Program-made: the position numbers and the translations under genes
Assembly (NCBI GenBank): GCA_050250815.1
Contig: JBFWNY010000014.1
Coordinates: 25,470 to 89,469 of the forward strand
Length of the DNA stretch: 64,000 nt
DNA from: JAEUMD01 sp050250815
GTDB taxonomy: Bacteria > Pseudomonadota > Alphaproteobacteria > Rhizobiales > Hyphomicrobiaceae
Direction of reading: 5' to 3'
The notes under the pieces: model-generated
The model's database searches: none
What the model saw: only the letters and a program-made list of their open reading frames with translations
What the model was told of the DNA's origin: nothing
In this document: one piece after another, positions 16,693 to 25,531 of the stretch
How the letters are laid out: each line of letters begins with the position of its first letter
How positions within the stretch are numbered: position 1 is the stretch's first letter

Positions 16693-17949
16693 GTGATGTC
16701 AATGATGTCTCGCGTTTTACTCCACTCCGTGGCGGCCATGGGGCTTGCCTGCTGCTTCACCGGGACGGCAATGGCCGCCGAACTCCCGGTCCTCAAAACC
16801 TCGAGCGATAACACCGTTCCAGCGTGTGCTACGCCCGGCCGCCTGATGGCGTTCGTGCAGTCGCGCAATGGTCGCCTGTCCGACAACTTCGACAGTGTTG
16901 CGACCGAATATATGCGTCATGGCGAGTCGCTCGGCGTGCGCTGGGATTACGCTTTCTTCCAGATGCTCGTCGAGACGGGCAACCTGAGTTACCGCGGCGA
17001 CGTGCGCGCGACCCAGAACAACTTCGCGGGCCTTGGCGCCACTGGCGGCGGCGTTCGCGGTGAGAGCTTCAAGAACGTCTCCGACGGCGTGAAGGCGCAT
17101 CTCCAGCACATCCTCATGTATGCCGGCGAAACGATCGAAGACCCGGTAGCGGAGCGGACGCGCAATGTGCAGGCGTGGGGCGTTCTCACGAAATGGCAGA
17201 AGAGCCTGAAGGGCCCGATGACCTTCACGCAACTGACGCGCAAGTGGTCGCCGTCCGATCGCGGCTATGCGCGTGACATCGCATCGGTTGCCAACGCCTT
17301 CTACTCTGACCTCTGCAAGCGCACCGATCCTCGGCCCGAACTCGTCGCCGAAGCCCGAGGCAACCGTGGCGTCACGGTCGACAAAACGGCAGCGATCGCC
17401 GCGACCGACACGGACGGCAAGATCAAGGCGGGCAAGTCCGTCTCCAAGCTGGCGATCGCGGACACGCGCGCCGCGTCTGGCCCGCAGCGCAATGGCCTGA
17501 CCGGCGGCGAGATCGCCATGGCCGATCCGTCCGCGCCGGCCACCCCGCCCGCCGCCTATACCATTCTCAACGGCCGCGACGTCGGCGGTGCCGATGCCAC
17601 GACACCGACAGGTCCGACAGGAGCCGACGGCGGCGGCACCGATGCGCCGATTACGACGGCCGATGCCGGCCGCGCGGCTGCGGCAGCGATGACGGCGACC
17701 GCCCCCGCCAAGCCAGCCGGCGCATGTCGTGTCTGGCAGGCGAGCTATGGCGGCCAGAAGGCGGTCATCATCCAGGCCATCGACAAAGGCCAGACCAACT
17801 ACACCGTTCTCGACGTCAACGAGGGACGCGAGGGACGCGAGGTCGCAGCCTACATTTCGGCGTACGCCAAGGGCGGCACGCAACTGGAAGAGTTCGCCAA
17901 TACGGGCACGGCGCTGAGCAAAGCCTTTGAGCTTTGCCCGGAGAGTTGA
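16693..17949 (+). CDS. Secreted glucosaminidase-domain protein, paralogue 1
   Basis: The 418-residue protein has possible starts at GTG 16693 and ATG 16696, 16702 or 16705. Its signal peptide contains VAAMGLACCFTGTAMAA. A glucosaminidase/lysozyme-like domain covers about residues 50-215 (FFQMLVETGNLSYRGDV, QNNFAGLGATGGGVRGESF, VKAHLQHILMYAGE). A long Ala/Thr/Pro-rich linker follows, then a C-terminal module (about 340-415) with ACRVWQASYGGQKAVIIQAI and two cysteines. I infer peptidoglycan hydrolysis or remodelling in the periplasm; the Glu in the LVETGN motif is the likely catalytic acid. A CtrA-type site lies upstream and a paralogue follows. Confidence 0.78.
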   Translation: MMSMMSRVLLHSVAAMGLACCFTGTAMAAELPVLKTSSDNTVPACATPGRLMAFVQSRNGRLSDNFDSVATEYMRHGESLGVRWDYAFFQMLVETGNLSYRGDVRATQNNFAGLGATGGGVRGESFKNVSDGVKAHLQHILMYAGETIEDPVAERTRNVQAWGVLTKWQKSLKGPMTFTQLTRKWSPSDRGYARDIASVANAFYSDLCKRTDPRPELVAEARGNRGVTVDKTAAIAATDTDGKIKAGKSVSKLAIADTRAASGPQRNGLTGGEIAMADPSAPATPPAAYTILNGRDVGGADATTPTGPTGADGGGTDAPITTADAGRAAAAAMTATAPAKPAGACRVWQASYGGQKAVIIQAIDKGQTNYTVLDVNEGREGREVAAYISAYAKGGTQLEEFANTGTALSKAFELCPES

Positions 17950-18126
17950 GGGTGGGGCACGACGGTCGCCGGCCGCAGTCACGTGGCCGGCGACCACATC
18001 CGTAGGTCGTTCCACTCCCATTGAACTGCGGCGCGGACCCACCCGCCGTGACGATACGAAAGGCCCGGATCTCTGGGGGGAGCCCGGGCCAGTGAGATTG
18101 GTCCCAAGCGGCCGAGGTGTCGACCG

Positions 18127-19338
18127 ATGCCCCCAGACGTCCTCATTGTCGAGCGCGATCGCGGCCACCGCCCACTGGCGGTGGCTTCAGTTGTGCGCGG
18201 TCTGTGGGTCGCAGTCCTGGGCGCCTTCGGGCTTGCCGAGCCAACAAGTGCGATCGCGGCCGGCGCGCGCGCCCAACTGCCCGAGATTCGCACCAGTGTG
18301 GAGAACACCGTTCCCCGGTGCGTGACGCCAGACCGACTGATGCGCTTCCTGCGCCAGCGCAATCCAGAACTTGATGGGCGCTTTTCCGACATCGCGCGCT
18401 GGTACCGGCACCACGGCGAGCGGTGGCATGTGCGCTGGGACATGGCGTTCTTCCAGATGGCGCTCGAGACCAACTTTCTTTCGTTCCGGCGACCGGACGG
18501 GCGGCGCGGCGATGTCCATCCGCGCCAGAACAACTTCGCGGGCCTCGGCACGACGGGTGGCGGCGTACCGGGCGACTCGTTTCCCGATGTCGGCACGGGC
18601 GTGCTGGCGCAGGTGCAGCATCTGGTCGCCTATTCGGGCGAGCGCATCGCGCGGCCGGTGGCGCCGCGCACCCGTTTGAAGCAGGACGTCATCGTAGAGG
18701 CATCCCTGCGCCTTCGGCGGCCGGTTCGATTTTCCGATCTCGCGCGGCGTTGGGCCGCCGACCCCGCCTATGCACGTTCGATCGCAACCATCGCCTCGGA
18801 GTACCGCGAGGCATTCTGCGCCGATCGTGCAGAAGCTGACATCGTGCCACCGGCACCGCGCGCCGTCCGCCAGCCTTCACCCCGGGATCGACACGTCCGC
18901 ACCGCAGACATCTCGCCTCCGGCGATGCGACTGGGTCTTTCGGCTGATGCGGAGACGATCGCGGCACCCTCGCCACGCCCGGTGGTCCGCGCAACAATGG
19001 CGGGCGGAGCACGGGTTGCCGATGCCGCACCGCCACCTGACCCTCCCGTCGCCGCGCGCGCCTCGCGCAAACGGCAGGTCGTGCGCACGATTTGGCGTCG
19101 CGGCGATCCTCTCCCAACCGCGGTCGCGGGTTGGCCGCCGGTAGCGCGCGAGCCGGCACGCGGCACCGTCGTGCCGCTCACCACATCCCGTCCGAACTCG
19201 ATCGCGGACGCCGCGGAAGAGACGGCATCCTATGGTCTGATGGCGGGCCTGGCGGGCCTTGCGCGCCTTGCCCAGCAGTCGAGCGGGACAGACGTTCGCT
19301 GGGTTCCCGTGCCGCGCCTCGCCCAGCGCCCAGACTAG
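18127..19338 (+). CDS. Secreted glucosaminidase-domain protein, paralogue 2
   Basis: The 403-residue protein shares the paralogue 1 core: ENTVPRCVTPDRLMRFL, WDMAFFQMALETNFLSF, QNNFAGLGTTGGGVPGDSF and VQHLVAYSGERIARPVAPRTR. Together these give the same glucosaminidase-like domain with the same ETN glutamate. The N-terminus is longer (hydrophobic segment near residues 20-45). The C-terminal half is a proline- and arginine-rich tail without the module found in paralogue 1. The pair probably arose by tandem duplication followed by tail divergence. A periplasmic peptidoglycan role is inferred. Confidence 0.75.
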   Translation: MPPDVLIVERDRGHRPLAVASVVRGLWVAVLGAFGLAEPTSAIAAGARAQLPEIRTSVENTVPRCVTPDRLMRFLRQRNPELDGRFSDIARWYRHHGERWHVRWDMAFFQMALETNFLSFRRPDGRRGDVHPRQNNFAGLGTTGGGVPGDSFPDVGTGVLAQVQHLVAYSGERIARPVAPRTRLKQDVIVEASLRLRRPVRFSDLARRWAADPAYARSIATIASEYREAFCADRAEADIVPPAPRAVRQPSPRDRHVRTADISPPAMRLGLSADAETIAAPSPRPVVRATMAGGARVADAAPPPDPPVAARASRKRQVVRTIWRRGDPLPTAVAGWPPVAREPARGTVVPLTTSRPNSIADAAEETASYGLMAGLAGLARLAQQSSGTDVRWVPVPRLAQRPD

Positions 19339-19422
19339 CAGGCGCTCGGGGCCTGGAACGGCCCCGGGAAGAGGCTTGATTGCGCCGGGGGGCTGCCATA
19401 TACGTTGCCGCCTCGGAGAGCT

Positions 19423-19498
19423 GCCCCGTTCGTCTAGTGGCCTAGGACACCAGCCTCTCACGTTGGTAACAGGGGTTCGAGTCCCCTACGGGGCGCCA
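19423..19498 (+). tRNA. tRNA-Glu (CTC)
   Basis: A full cloverleaf of 76 nt: acceptor GCCCCGT with its partner ACGGGGC, anticodon loop CTCTCAC giving anticodon CTC, T-arm AGGGG-TTCGAGT-CCCCT and an encoded CCA. D-arm TCGTCTAGTGGCCTAGGACA is typical of tRNA-Glu. Confidence 0.95.
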
Positions 19499-19742
19499 CA
19501 TCATCCTTCCACCATCAGCGTTACAGCCCACGCCTCACGTGGCGTGCACGGGTGTCCCCTCGTCGGCCCAGCGTCTTTGGCGATCACGCATACGCCCTCA
19601 CGCGTCGAAGCGCTGAAGCGCGCGCCCCTACCTCACCGAATATCCGACATGCGGCAACGACCCATCTCAGCCGGTTGACGACGTCAGGCACCAGCGTCTC
19701 TTATTGCGCCGCTTCTCACAATTGCGGTCTGGAGCCTTGGAA

Positions 19743-20666
19743 TTGAAACTTCAAAGCGTCATCGACGAGATCGTGGAAGAAATGCGCCAGCGTCCGGATC
19801 GCGGCACTGTGGCGAGCTACATTCCCGAGCTGGCGAGCGCAGACGCCAATGCGTTCGGTATCGCGATTGCCGACGAGGACGGAATCGTATCCGGCGGCGA
19901 CTGCTTTCAGCGCTTCTCGATCCAAAGCGTTTCCAAGGTCTTCACTCTCACCATGGCCCTTGGAAAAGTCGGCGACCGGCTTTGGCAGCGTGTCGGACGG
20001 GAGCCATCGGGAAGTCCGTTCAATTCGATTGTCCAGCTCGAGGCTGAGCAGGGCATTCCGCGCAATCCCTTTATCAACGCCGGCGCCATTGTGGTGACGG
20101 ACGCTATTCTGTCGGGTCACCAGCCCAAGGAGGCACTCGGTGAGATCCTCCGCTTCATCCGGTTTCTGAGCAACGACCCGACGATATCCATCGACAAGGC
20201 AGTGGCCCGCTCCGAGCAGCAAACGCATTTCCGCAACAGCGCGCTTGCGAACTACATGAAGGCGTTCGGCAACATGGAGAACCCGGTCGACTTCACGCTG
20301 GGCGTCTACTTCCACCACTGCGCCATCGCCATGTCGTGCGAACAGCTCGCCAAAGCCGGCCGCTTCCTGGCGTATGGAGGACGCAATCCGGAGACCGGAA
20401 GTTTCGTCGTCAAACCCGACCGCGCGCGGCGCATCAACGCCATCATGCTGACGTGCGGCCACTACGACGGTTCGGGCGAGTTCGCATTTCGCGTCGGCCT
20501 GCCAGGCAAGAGCGGCGTGGGAGGCGGAATCCTCGCGATCGTGCCGGGACGCGCGTCGATCGCTGTCTGGTCACCCGGTCTGGACGATTCGGGTAACTCG
20601 CATCTGGGGCGTATCGCTCTGGAGAAGCTCACGCGGCGAATGAACTGGTCGGTCTTCGGACCCTGA
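19743..20666 (+). CDS. glsA: Glutaminase A
   Basis: GlsA hydrolyses glutamine to glutamate and ammonia. The TTG at 19743 is chosen because GGAG lies 8 nt upstream, giving 307 residues, close to the 308 of Escherichia coli YneH. A longer TTG start at 19704 is possible. Motifs: FSIQSVSKVF with the catalytic Ser-x-x-Lys, GREPSGSPFNS, EQGIPRNPFINAGA, ARSEQQTHFRN, KSGVGGGILAIVPG and IAVWSPGLDDSGNS. It sits next to the gstI-glnII unit, so enzymes that break down and make glutamine are side by side. Confidence 0.94.
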   Translation: MKLQSVIDEIVEEMRQRPDRGTVASYIPELASADANAFGIAIADEDGIVSGGDCFQRFSIQSVSKVFTLTMALGKVGDRLWQRVGREPSGSPFNSIVQLEAEQGIPRNPFINAGAIVVTDAILSGHQPKEALGEILRFIRFLSNDPTISIDKAVARSEQQTHFRNSALANYMKAFGNMENPVDFTLGVYFHHCAIAMSCEQLAKAGRFLAYGGRNPETGSFVVKPDRARRINAIMLTCGHYDGSGEFAFRVGLPGKSGVGGGILAIVPGRASIAVWSPGLDDSGNSHLGRIALEKLTRRMNWSVFGP

Positions 20667-20696
20667 ACGCCGTTCGCTCCCCGCCACGGACGCGGC

Positions 20697-20885
20697 TCAG
20701 CCGCGCCCGCGCGAAGGTGGCGCTTCGATAGCATCCTGGTGGTACCAGCTGCCGAAGTCGCCTCCCATTCCGGCCCGACGCCGTGCTTCAGCCTCCATGC
20801 GCGCTAGACGCACTGCCGAAGACGCGGCCTTTGGCCGAACCGGGAATGTATAAATTTTAGCCATTTTCAGTTCTGCGCTATTCAT
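20697..20885 (-). CDS. gstI: GstI-like DUF2735 protein
   Basis: The 62-residue product starts at ATG 20885 (AAAGAGG 6 nt upstream). It contains AKIYTFPVRPKA and ends with GGDFGSWYHQDAI, the two conserved motifs of DUF2735. In Rhizobium leguminosarum a 63-residue protein, GstI, is encoded divergently from glnII and inhibits its translation. Size, family features and position here fit that protein. I infer post-transcriptional control of glutamine synthetase II by nitrogen status. The ATG at 20891, directly after GAGG, and the one at 20864 are less likely starts. Confidence 0.78.
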   Translation of the reverse strand: MNSAELKMAKIYTFPVRPKAASSAVRLARMEAEARRRAGMGGDFGSWYHQDAIEAPPSRGRG

Positions 20886-21367
20886 CAGCATCCTCTTTGG
20901 GCGGCATTCCTTCAGCCAAAACTCCCACAATTACTAGCGGTTCTGTCGACTCTAACATCGTTCCTCGATTGCACAATAACAAAACAGTAATTGCCCAATA
21001 TTTCGTCTTCCTAGTCCCGTGCGCGATTTGCTAGCACTAAAGGAAGAAGCCCGGCTGCAAGAGCGACGGAGGGGTGATGTTTCGACGGTTAGGCAATTGG
21101 CTTCGTCCTCCGCCCTCCAGTCCGTCAAACTCGGCCTCTCCCTCAGAGCCTACAACTCCTTCAGCTCCCGTTCTCACTGCCACTGCGCCGCAAACTGCGA
21201 GCGCAGACATGCCTGCTGCACAAGCCCCACAACACGCGCCCGCCGACGACGAGACCTCTTCCTTGGCCGCAGCCGCCGCGTCGGTTGCTGCTGAAGTGAG
21301 CGCGCCTCCTTCGGTCAGCCTCGATCCATCCGGTTCATTACCGAGCAAAACATCGGAGACGTTAAAG
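20886..21367. other. gstI-glnII divergent control region
   Basis: The region holds promoters for both genes. Its right part (about 21077-21367) is pyrimidine-rich and has no stop in the glnII frame, reading as a Pro/Ser/Ala-rich 97-98 codon extension. Third positions there are not GC-biased as in real genes nearby, so I read it as an untranslated leader, perhaps the target of GstI control. No convincing sigma-54 site for glnII was found. Confidence 0.5.
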
Positions 21368-22411
21368 ATGACAAAATACAAGCTCGAATACATCTGGCTC
21401 GACGGCTACACGCCGGTGCCCAACCTGCGTGGCAAAACCCAGATCAAGGCGTACGAAACGTTTCCCACGATTGATCAACTGCCGCTGTGGGGCTTCGATG
21501 GCAGCTCGACCAAGCAGGCCGATGGCAGCAGCTCCGACTGCGTGTTGAAGCCGGTTGCCGTCTACCCGGATCCCGCCCGGTCCAACGGCGTTCTGGTGAT
21601 GTGCGAGGTCATGCTGCCCGACGGCACGCCGCACCCGTCGAACAAGCGCGCAACCATCCTCGACGACTCGAATGCATGGTTCGGCTTCGAGCAGGAGTAC
21701 TTCTTCTACAAGGACGGGCGTCCGCTCGGCTTCCCCACCCAAGGCTATCCCGCGCCGCAGGGGCCCTACTACACCGGCGTAGGCTACAAGAACGTCGGTG
21801 ACATAGCCCGCCAGATTGTCGAGGAGCATCTCGACTTGTGTCTGGCTGCCGGCATCAACCACGAAGGCATCAACGCGGAAGTCGCCAAGGGTCAGTGGGA
21901 GTTCCAGGTTTTCGGCAAAGGGTCCAGAAAGGCCGCTGACGAAATGTGGATGGCTCGATACCTGCTGCTCCGTTTGACGGAAAAGTATGGGATCGACATC
22001 GAATTCCACTGCAAGCCGCTCGGCGATACCGACTGGAACGGCTCGGGCATGCACGCCAATTTCTCGACGCAGTACATGCGCGAAACCGGCGGCAAAGAGT
22101 ATTTCGAGTCGCTCATGTCGGCTTTCGAGCGCAATCTCAACGACCACATCGCCGTTTATGGTCCGGACAACCATTTGCGCCTGACCGGAAAGCACGAAAC
22201 CGCGCCGTGGAACAAATTCAGCTACGGCATTGCCGACCGCGGGGCCTCGATCCGCGTTCCGCACAGTTTCGTCAATAGCGGCTACCGGGGCTACCTGGAA
22301 GATCGCCGGCCCAACTCCCAGGGCGACCCATACCAGATCGCTTCCCAGATCCTGAAGACGATCGCGTCGGTTTCGACGGCCTCCAGCGGAAGCATTTCCG
22401 CAGTCGCCTGA
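21368..22411 (+). CDS. glnII: Glutamine synthetase type II
   Basis: The 347-residue enzyme makes glutamine from glutamate, ammonia and ATP. It is the eukaryote-like GSII form found in rhizobia and relatives: MTKYKLEYIWLDGYTPVPNL start, LPLWGFDGSSTKQA, FGFEQEYFFYKDG, QWEFQVFGKGSRKAADEMW, the DWNGSGMHANFST metal/ammonia region and RGASIRVPHS. ATG 21368 has GGAGAC at proper spacing. It is divergent from gstI and follows glsA. The upstream open frame adds 98 codons but is judged non-coding. Confidence 0.95.
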   Translation: MTKYKLEYIWLDGYTPVPNLRGKTQIKAYETFPTIDQLPLWGFDGSSTKQADGSSSDCVLKPVAVYPDPARSNGVLVMCEVMLPDGTPHPSNKRATILDDSNAWFGFEQEYFFYKDGRPLGFPTQGYPAPQGPYYTGVGYKNVGDIARQIVEEHLDLCLAAGINHEGINAEVAKGQWEFQVFGKGSRKAADEMWMARYLLLRLTEKYGIDIEFHCKPLGDTDWNGSGMHANFSTQYMRETGGKEYFESLMSAFERNLNDHIAVYGPDNHLRLTGKHETAPWNKFSYGIADRGASIRVPHSFVNSGYRGYLEDRRPNSQGDPYQIASQILKTIASVSTASSGSISAVA

Positions 22412-22470
22412 CCTTCTGGTCGGGGAAACAGTCTGGGCACCGTCTCTCCACTCCCCGTGGCGACGTGCTC

Positions 22471-22503
22471 GTGTGGGATGCAGTGAGCGCCTGCATCCCA
22501 CAC
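22471..22503 (+). terminator. Perfect 13-bp-arm hairpin downstream of glnII
   Basis: GTGTGGGATGCAG and CTGCATCCCACAC flank TGAGCGC, 60 bp after the glnII stop. There is no U-run, so it may stabilise the glnII mRNA end or mark a small RNA end. Confidence 0.5.
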
Positions 22504-22629
22504 AATCCAACCTGCACACGACCCAAGCCCGCGGGCCTTGAGCCGCTGGGGCAGGCCCGCCGATTGCGGGCTTTGGAGCCGCTCGGAGAGCCATGCGGCC
22601 TCCGGTCGCCAGCCAACCAGCACTCAGAT

Positions 22630-22667
22630 ATCCCGGCCGCCGCCTCTCCTTGCGCCTCGGCCGGGAT
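22630..22667. repeat. REP-like inverted repeat
   Basis: ATCCCGGCCG and CGGCCGGGAT, 10-bp perfect arms with an 18-nt loop. ATCCCGG/CCGGGAT ended palindromes are common dispersed intergenic elements in alphaproteobacterial genomes; only one copy is seen here. Confidence 0.4.
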
Positions 22668-22842
22668 GACCGAGCCTTCCCACTCCACCCGGCGCAGCTT
22701 AGACTTGGGCGCCGAACAACCGCCCATGCACGGCGCAAGGCGAGTGGTCTTGGCCGATGCCGCGAACTTCTGCCGAAATTGCGATCGGTGATCCTGCCCG
22801 CCGCGCGCCGCACCGGGACCGCGAGACACGCGGACGAGCGAC

Positions 22843-23205
22843 ATGATCGACGCGCAAGGCAGCTCATGGCGCCTCTGGCTGTTGCCGGTGATAGCCGCGC
22901 TCGTTCTTCTGGCTGCCATAGCCACGTGGTTCCTGACCCATCTCCCCGAACCGCCGCAGCGCGACTGCAGCCTCACACCGGCGGCCCACCACAACGGCAC
23001 GTTCGTCAACTGGCGGCTGTCGATGAGCCCAGGCGAAGGCATGAGCGGCGAGGTCTCGGCACTCGTCCGCCTCGCCGACGGCCGCGAGGTGGTGGCCTAC
23101 AACGTCACGAATGCCGGCGGTCTGACCGCCGGATCCCCGGTCGTGGTGTCGGAGATCCAATGCGTGCACCGCCGGGTGTTCCTCATCACCACGTCCGGCG
23201 AGTAG
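22843..23205 (+). CDS. Small membrane-anchored hypothetical protein
   Basis: The 120-residue protein has a short cytoplasmic N-terminus, one transmembrane helix (LWLLPVIAALVLLAAIATWFL, residues about 11-32) and an extracytoplasmic domain. That domain has two cysteines (RDCSLTP and EIQCVHR) and predicted beta strands (VSALVRLADGREVVAYNV, PVVVSEIQCVHRRVFLITT). It looks like a small periplasmic beta-domain tethered to the inner membrane. I do not recognise the family. It lies alone between the glnII hairpins and tRNA-Leu. Confidence 0.6.
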   Translation: MIDAQGSSWRLWLLPVIAALVLLAAIATWFLTHLPEPPQRDCSLTPAAHHNGTFVNWRLSMSPGEGMSGEVSALVRLADGREVVAYNVTNAGGLTAGSPVVVSEIQCVHRRVFLITTSGE

Positions 23206-23297
23206 CGTCGAAGAGCGCACTTTGCCGTCATTGACCGCCCCCGACCCATGGCTAATATGCGCGCCGGCCGACGCAGTCCGTTGCGCGGCGCGCATGG

Positions 23298-23384
23298 GCC
23301 TCTGTGGCGGAACCGGTAGACGCGGCAGATTCAAAATCTGTTTCCCGCAAGGGAGTGCCAGTTCGAGTCTGGCCAGGGGCACCA
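23298..23384 (+). tRNA. tRNA-Leu (CAA)
   Basis: 87 nt with the long variable arm of leucine tRNAs. Acceptor GCCTCTG pairs with CAGGGGC, anticodon loop TTCAAAA gives CAA, T-arm GCCAG-TTCGAGT-CTGGC and encoded CCA. Confidence 0.95.
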
Positions 23385-23866
23385 CTCAACACCACCGCGA
23401 CCGACGCGCGGGCACCGAAGCTTCGACCGACTTCCCGCCTCATCGCCCATGGCGCAGGATTGTCCGGCGCTGACCACCGCGCCTGGCCGATCGCAGCATT
23501 CCATGCGGCGCGCCGAACCGGGGAGTGAGGCCGAGACGCAAAACAAGCCTGTTCCGGCACAGCTTCTGGCGCCTATAGGTCGCCCAGACGCAAGTATCAC
23601 GATGCCAACTCAAGACTTCGTTGTGATAATCACATTTTTTACTTGCTATTTGAACTACTTCGACACTGCCGCTTTCTGACATCATCATATTCTTTTGATG
23701 TCAAATTAATAATGGACGCCTGCAAATTGTGACCCTATAGTCCGGCCGATCCTGCAGAACTGAGGATTTTGGAGCTGTGGCCACGCGTGGCCGACGCATC
23801 GCGCGGCGCTGTCAATCCAAGCGTCGGAGCCGGCGCCAAAGGCAGCAAGGCTGAAAGAAGGTGCCA
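23385..23866. other. Control region upstream of the betaine operon
   Basis: A 482-bp gap with an unusually A+T-rich middle (about 23600-23720). It holds the inverted repeat at 23677-23703 and should contain the salt-responsive promoter, but I could not place -35/-10 boxes with confidence. No gene is supported. Confidence 0.5.
23677..23703. promoter_or_regulatory. Operator-like inverted repeat upstream of betaine synthesis
   Basis: TGACATCA and TGATGTCA are perfect 8-bp arms separated by 11 nt in an A+T-rich stretch 164 bp before the first methyltransferase gene. Symmetry and location suggest a dimeric regulator site. Confidence 0.45.
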
Positions 23867-24680
<814 letters not shown>

Positions 24681-24694
<14 letters not shown>

Positions 24695-25520
24695 GCGGAA
24701 GACGGCGGTCGATCTCGCCGAGGCCTACTACGACAGCACGGATGCGGACACGTTCTATCGCGAGATATGGGGCGGCGACGACATCCACATCGGCATCTAC
24801 GATCCGCCGGACCTCGACGTCGCCACCGCCAGCCACAACACCGTGGTGGCCATGGCCGCCGCAGTGGATGATCTCAGGCCAGGCACGCGCGTGCTTGACA
24901 TCGGCGCGGGCTACGGCGGCGCCGCGCGGCATCTGGCACGCGAGCACGGCTGTCATGTTACGTGCCTCAACCTGTCCGACGTGCAGAATGCCTACAACCA
25001 GCTCCGCAATCGGCAGGAGCGGCTCGATGATCGCGTGCGCGTGGTGCACGGCAATTTCGAGCGGGTGCCTTTCGCCGATGCCGCCTTCGACGTGGTCTGG
25101 TCACAGGACGCAATCCTGCACAGCGCCAATCGTCGGCGCGTGCTTGAGGAAGTGAACCGTGTACTCGCTCCCGGCGGCCGGTTCGTATTCACCGATCCGA
25201 TGCAGGCCGATGGCTGCCCTGTTGGTGTGCTGCAGCCCATCCTCGACCGCATCCATCTGGAGACGCTGGCCTCACCAGGATTCTACCGGCAGGAGCTGAC
25301 ACGCCTTGGTTTCACTCAGCAGCGCTTCGACAATCTGACAGGGCACCTGCGTGCGCATTACGCCCGCGTGCGGGCGGAGCTTGCGAACCGGCGCGCCGAA
25401 ATCGAACGCAGCGCCAGCCCCGCCTATATCGACCGGATGCTGGCCGGACTGGGGAACTGGGTCTCTGGCGCCGACAAGGGCTATCTCGCCTGGGGCATTT
25501 TTCGCTTCGACAAGGGTTGA
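24681..25520 (+). CDS. sdmt: Sarcosine/dimethylglycine N-methyltransferase
   Basis: The 279-residue methyltransferase completes betaine synthesis by methylating sarcosine and dimethylglycine. Motif I is VLDIGAGYGGAARHLA, followed by VTCLNLSDVQN, FERVPFADAAFDVVWSQDAILH and a GGRFVFTDPMQ loop, typical of SDMT-like enzymes related to phosphoethanolamine methyltransferase folds. The start overlaps gsmt by 14 nt, and the stop lies 11 nt before the transporter start. The three genes are probably one osmotically induced transcript. Confidence 0.9.
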
Positions 25521-25531
25521 ACGGGGCCGCC

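Larger units (their letters stand above)
22412..22842. other. Non-coding region after glnII with two palindromes
   Basis: No gene is supported in these 431 bp. The region contains a strong 13-bp-arm hairpin (22471-22503) and a second inverted repeat (22630-22667), each listed separately. The remainder is GC-rich with short repeated CGGGCC/GGCCTTGAG motifs. Confidence 0.5.

Noticed and set aside
16717..18168. 483-codon open frame opposite the first glucosaminidase
   Set aside because: Composition (Arg, Gly, Val repeats) and lack of motifs show a shadow of the secreted enzyme gene.
20904..20918. TGGCTGAAGGAATGC on the minus strand, with GG/GC spacing of a sigma-54 promoter, upstream of gstI
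   Set aside because: The -12 box is ATGC in place of TTGC, and the implied transcription start would fall within the ribosome-binding site of the best gstI start.
21074..21367. 98-codon N-terminal extension of glutamine synthetase II
   Set aside because: Its GGAGGGG motif is too close to the ATG at 21077, codon bias differs from real genes, and the family start at 21368 has its own ribosome-binding site; kept only as a leader.
21362..22867. 501-codon open frame opposite glnII
   Set aside because: Fully antisense to the well-supported glutamine synthetase with no recognisable domain.
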